DNA of 64,000 nucleotides from Megasphaera_A sueciensis (lineage in GTDB: Bacteria > Bacillota > Negativicutes > Veillonellales > Megasphaeraceae): the NCBI RefSeq assembly GCF_050219315.1, contig NZ_CP116939.1, forward strand, positions 1,612,001 through 1,676,000, read 5' to 3'. A model generated the notes under the pieces. It worked only from the letters and a program-made list of their open reading frames with translations. It made no database searches and was not told the DNA's origin. The position numbers were made by a program, and so were the translations under genes. Positions 60,683 to 64,000 of the stretch are shown here, piece after piece (positions within the stretch are counted from its first letter, which is position 1; every line of letters starts with the position of its first letter).

Positions 60683-61741
60683 TTATTTCCCCTCCATCAT
60701 TTTGATAAATTGTTCAAACAGATACAAATTATCAGTAGGTCCTGGTGATGCTTCCGGATGATACTGAACACACATAATATTCATTTCCGGACATGTAAAT
60801 CCTTCCAATGTATTATCATGAAGATTGCGGTGCGTTACAACAACATTGTTTGGCAATGAATCTTCATCAATGACATATCCATGATTTTGCGAAGTAATGT
60901 ATACCCGGCCCGTGCAAACATCCTTTACCGGATGGTTTGCTCCGCGATGTCCAAATGTCAACTTACGGCTTGTTCCTCCCAGTGCCAATCCCAGCATTTG
61001 CAGTCCCAGACAAATACCAAAGATAGGTTTTTGCCCAATCATTTTCTTTACTTCGTTTACAATATGAGGAACATCCTTAGGATCTCCCGGACCATTAGAT
61101 AAGAAAATGCCATCAGGATTAATTGCCAACACATCTTCGGCTTTAGTTGCCGCAGGGAAAACAGTCAATCGGCAATCATTTTTTTCAAGGTCTTTTAAAA
61201 TATTAGTTTTCGCTCCATAATCCATGACGGCCACATGGAAACGTCCGCTTCCTTGGTGTCTGATAGTTCTTGTTGTAACTTGCTGAACAAGTTGTGTTTC
61301 CAAAGGTGTATCAAATAATTCTTTTACAGCGTTTTCTTCCATATCAGCCGGAACAATAACACCCTTCATGACACCTTGCTGGCGAATCGAACGAGTAATC
61401 GCCCGCGTGTCAACCCCATATAAGCATGGAATGTGATGCGTCATAATAAAAGTAGAAAGAGTCCCCTCATTCTGCCAATTACTCGGCATATCACAAAGCT
61501 CGCTGACGATAAACCCATTAGCATATGGTTTATTTGCCTGTTCGATTTCATGAAATAATCCATAATTACCAATAAGCGGATAGGTCATGGTAATAATCTG
61601 TCCAGCATAAGAAGGATCTGTGAAGGTTTCTTGATATCCTGTCATGCCTGTATTAAATACAACTTCTCCTACTGCAGCTTCATGTGCCAGCATATGACCA
61701 TAAAATTTCCGGCCATTTTCCAATATTAGGACACCTTTCAT
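60683..61741 (-). CDS. carA: Carbamoyl-phosphate synthase small (glutaminase) subunit
   Basis: Class I glutamine amidotransferase that supplies ammonia to CarB. 352 residues: N-terminal CPSase domain (LILENGRKFYGHMLAHEAAV) and C-terminal amidotransferase with nucleophile Cys in FGICLGLQMLGLALG (about residue 245), and the His and Glu in VQYHPEASPGP. It overlaps pyrC by 4 bases (ATGA). Confidence 0.97.
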   Translation of the reverse strand: MKGVLILENGRKFYGHMLAHEAAVGEVVFNTGMTGYQETFTDPSYAGQIITMTYPLIGNYGLFHEIEQANKPYANGFIVSELCDMPSNWQNEGTLSTFIMTHHIPCLYGVDTRAITRSIRQQGVMKGVIVPADMEENAVKELFDTPLETQLVQQVTTRTIRHQGSGRFHVAVMDYGAKTNILKDLEKNDCRLTVFPAATKAEDVLAINPDGIFLSNGPGDPKDVPHIVNEVKKMIGQKPIFGICLGLQMLGLALGGTSRKLTFGHRGANHPVKDVCTGRVYITSQNHGYVIDEDSLPNNVVVTHRNLHDNTLEGFTCPEMNIMCVQYHPEASPGPTDNLYLFEQFIKMMEGK

Positions 61742-63030
61742 TTTAATACCACTCCATCCTTCATAACAAATTCCCCATTAACAATAGTTGCGACAGCTTT
61801 TCCTTTAAATATCATTTCATCAAACGGAGATGCATGGCTTTTTGAATAAAATTCCTCTGCATTCACCGCCCATTCTTTATTTAAATCAAGTATTGTAAAA
61901 TCTGCAGATTTACCAGTTGCAATGACTCCGGCATCAAGATGTAAAATATGCGCCGGTGCAGTAGACATAGCCTGTATAATTGTCTTCAATTCCACTTTCT
62001 CTTGATGGTATAAAAAAGTTAACACTGCACCTATACTTGTTTCTAATCCCACAAAACCACTGGGTGCCGAATTAAATTCCTGATCTTTCTCTTCCCATGT
62101 ATGGGGCGCATGGTCCGTTGCAATAACATCAATAGTACCATCTTTAAGACCGGCCACAACAGCTTTCCTGTGATCATTCGAACGTAATGGCGGATTGACT
62201 TTAAAACGCGGATCAAATGTCTTAAGAGCTTCGTCTGTCAATATCATATGCTGTGGTGTCGCTTCCGCCGTAACACGAATTCCGGCGTTTTTTGCCCTGC
62301 GCACCATGTCAACTGCTTTTTTTGTACTAATATGAGCAATATGTACTGCCGCTCCTGTGGCTTCTGACAAAAGAATATCCCGTGCGACAGCAATGTCCTC
62401 CGCAACAGCTGGACGTCCTTTTATTCCCAGCTCATTAGATACGATGCCTTCATTCATATTTCCTTCTTTGACAAGGGTTGCTTCTTCACAATGATCAATT
62501 AACACCTTATCAAACATATTGCCATATTCCAGCGCTTTCCGCATAAAATCTGAATTTTCAACATATCGCCCATCATCAGAAAAAGCAACGACACCGGCTT
62601 TTGCCATCCCTCCCATACCGGATAGCTCCTTCCCATTTAAATCTTTGGAAATGGATCCGATCACTTCAACTTTTATAACCCCTTCTTTTTCTGCTTTATA
62701 TTTCACACCCTCTACAATAATCGCTTTATCAATAACGGGAGAAGTATTCGGCATTGTTGCAATACACGTAATGCCGCCGGCTGCTGCCGCCCTTGTTCCT
62801 GATTTCATATCTTCTTTGTCTGATTGTCCGGGCTGGCGTAAATGGACATGCATATCTATAAATCCCGGTGCGACAATCAATCCTTCCGCATCATATATTT
62901 GTGCTTCCGGTTCCTGAATATCTCTACCAATTTCTTTTATTTTATCATTTTCAATCAGGATATCGCAAATTTCATCTTGTTGTAATGCCGGATTTACTAC
63001 TCGGCCTCCCTTAATGAGTAATGTCAACAT
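61738..63030 (-). CDS. pyrC: Dihydroorotase (class I)
   Basis: Cyclises carbamoyl aspartate to dihydroorotate. 430 residues, class I amidohydrolase type: zinc site HVHLRQPG (about residue 60), later His in LIDHCEEATL and HIAHISTKKAV, and Asp in IATDHAPHTWEEK. Starts at 63033, 63030 and 63027 are all possible; 63030 has the best spacing from AGGAGG. It overlaps the end of pyrB. Confidence 0.93.
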   Translation of the reverse strand: MLTLLIKGGRVVNPALQQDEICDILIENDKIKEIGRDIQEPEAQIYDAEGLIVAPGFIDMHVHLRQPGQSDKEDMKSGTRAAAAGGITCIATMPNTSPVIDKAIIVEGVKYKAEKEGVIKVEVIGSISKDLNGKELSGMGGMAKAGVVAFSDDGRYVENSDFMRKALEYGNMFDKVLIDHCEEATLVKEGNMNEGIVSNELGIKGRPAVAEDIAVARDILLSEATGAAVHIAHISTKKAVDMVRRAKNAGIRVTAEATPQHMILTDEALKTFDPRFKVNPPLRSNDHRKAVVAGLKDGTIDVIATDHAPHTWEEKDQEFNSAPSGFVGLETSIGAVLTFLYHQEKVELKTIIQAMSTAPAHILHLDAGVIATGKSADFTILDLNKEWAVNAEEFYSKSHASPFDEMIFKGKAVATIVNGEFVMKDGVVLK

Positions 63031-63955
63031 CATCGCCTCCTATAATCGTTAAGTAAAGAACTGCCATTCGTACAGAAACTCCGTTTTTAACCTGTTCTTG
63101 TATAGCGGATTGACTCCAATAGCACACATCCGGTTCTATCTCCAGACCGCGGTTCATCGGACCAGGATGCATAATAAGTACATTTTTCTTAGCTTGCTGC
63201 AGCCGTTTATGATTAATACCATAAAAAGATGCATATTCTCCAGTACTTGGAAAAAATCCTACTCCCTGGCGTTCTCTCTGAATACGCAGTACATTAACTA
63301 CATCAGCCCCTTCTAAGGCTTCATCCAAGTCATAATGAACAGTAACTCCCATGTGTGCTAATTCTGGGGAAAGGAGGGTCCGCGGCCCGACAAGATGTAC
63401 ATCTGCTCCCATAGTTTTAAGGCCATATATATCAGAACGTGCTACCCGGCTATGATTAATATCGCCGACAATAACCACCTTTAATCCATTAATGTGTCCT
63501 TTAGCTTCATGTATAGTAAATAAATCCAGCAATCCCTGCGTTGGATGTTCATGCGCTCCATCGCCGGCATTAATAATGGGAGGAGTAACAAATTGTGACG
63601 CAAACGCATGGCATCCTTCTTGTTTATGCCGCATAACCACAGCGTCAACACCCATAGCTTCAATCGTCAGTAACGTATCACGGAAACTTTCACCTTTTTC
63701 AATAGAACTTCCTTTCGGAATAAAAATAACAGTATCTGCTCCTAAATATTTGGCAGCCATTTCAAAGGATCCGCGAGTTCTTGTGCTTGGTTCCCAAAAC
63801 AGATTCACAATAGACCGTCCATGAAGAAATGGAAGTTTTTTGTCATCTCGGTTAACAACCTCTTTCATTTTTTTTGCTACCCGCAAAATCAAATCAATTT
63901 TTTCTTTCGGCATTCCTTGTAATCCCAAAAGGCTTTGTCCTTTTAAACTGACCAT
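63011..63955 (-). CDS. pyrB: Aspartate carbamoyltransferase catalytic subunit
   Basis: Joins carbamoyl phosphate and aspartate, the first committed pyrimidine step. 314 residues with the carbamoyl-phosphate motif FWEPSTRTRGSFEMAAKYLG (about 55-74), GDGAHEHPTQGLLDLFTI and HPGPMNRGLEI. No regulatory pyrI follows; pyrC overlaps it by 20 bases. AAGGAGG precedes the ATG. The operon's promoter and any PyrR-type attenuator lie beyond the right edge; the last 45 bases hold no feature I can name. Confidence 0.96.
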   Translation of the reverse strand: MVSLKGQSLLGLQGMPKEKIDLILRVAKKMKEVVNRDDKKLPFLHGRSIVNLFWEPSTRTRGSFEMAAKYLGADTVIFIPKGSSIEKGESFRDTLLTIEAMGVDAVVMRHKQEGCHAFASQFVTPPIINAGDGAHEHPTQGLLDLFTIHEAKGHINGLKVVIVGDINHSRVARSDIYGLKTMGADVHLVGPRTLLSPELAHMGVTVHYDLDEALEGADVVNVLRIQRERQGVGFFPSTGEYASFYGINHKRLQQAKKNVLIMHPGPMNRGLEIEPDVCYWSQSAIQEQVKNGVSVRMAVLYLTIIGGDDVDITH

Positions 63956-64000
63956 CCGTTATCCTCCTTCAAAAAATTGAACTCAGAACTGGCACCAACA

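Noticed and set aside
63969..64000. Tail of another minus-strand gene ending at TGA 63971-63969, upstream of pyrB
   Set aside because: Only nine codons are visible, too few to assign; it may be a chance open frame.

Overview
The window reads as chromosomal DNA of a low-to-moderate GC, Firmicutes-type anaerobe. The order rpoB-rpoC-L7Ae-rpsL-rpsG-fusA-tuf-rpsJ..., strong AGGAGG ribosome-binding sites, frequent GTG/TTG starts, an S-box (SAM-I) and a T-box leader all fit this. A member of the Negativicutes (Veillonellales-like) is my best guess, from overall familiarity of the proteins and the long zinc-free S14; it is an inference, not something the sequence proves.

Positions 1-27.6 kb, all on the minus strand: the transcription/translation core. 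Transcription runs right to left: rpoB-rpoC from its own promoter with a leader terminator; then an L7Ae-like gene, rpsL, rpsG, fusA and tuf from a strong promoter at 19.3 kb; then the S10-spc-alpha cluster from rpsJ to rpoA, which leaves the left edge. rpsD is not between rpsK and rpoA, and rplJ/rplL do not precede rpoB.

27.6-33.2 kb: an IS481-like insertion sequence sits just upstream of the rpoBC promoter, flanked by an exact 26-bp direct repeat. Beyond it are a dipeptide epimerase, tyrS with its own promoter, a serine beta-lactamase-fold hydrolase and a GDSL hydrolase.

33.2-40.0 kb: a 2-keto-3-deoxygluconate catabolic cluster (hydroxyacid dehydrogenase, KduI, KdgT, KduD, KdgK and a KDPG aldolase fused to a VOC domain), divergent from a FadR-type GntR regulator. 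The divergent region holds two identical 17-bp operator-like sites 84 bp apart. An IS150-type IS3 element (40.03-41.55 kb) has split the terminator that lay between this regulator and the next operon.

41.6-46.4 kb: the most unusual region. A T-box leader with a predicted UGG (Trp) specifier precedes four genes forming an ECF-type importer: an ATPase, an EcfT-like transmembrane protein and two paralogous proteins in which an S-component-like membrane domain is fused to an ABC ATPase. One fusion has Gln in place of the catalytic Walker B Glu, and the free-standing ATPase has a degenerate signature motif.

46.4-51.5 kb: brnQ, a SAM-I riboswitch controlling an orphan methionine-binding lipoprotein (metQ), and an ornithine decarboxylase.

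51.5-64.0 kb, minus strand: arginine genes argC, a shortened argJ-like gene, argB and argD, with an ARG-box-like site at the argC promoter; then the pyrimidine operon pyrB-pyrC-carA-carB-pyrK-pyrD. The two sets share carbamoyl phosphate, and ornithine links argD to the decarboxylase next door. No rRNA, tRNA or CRISPR array was seen.
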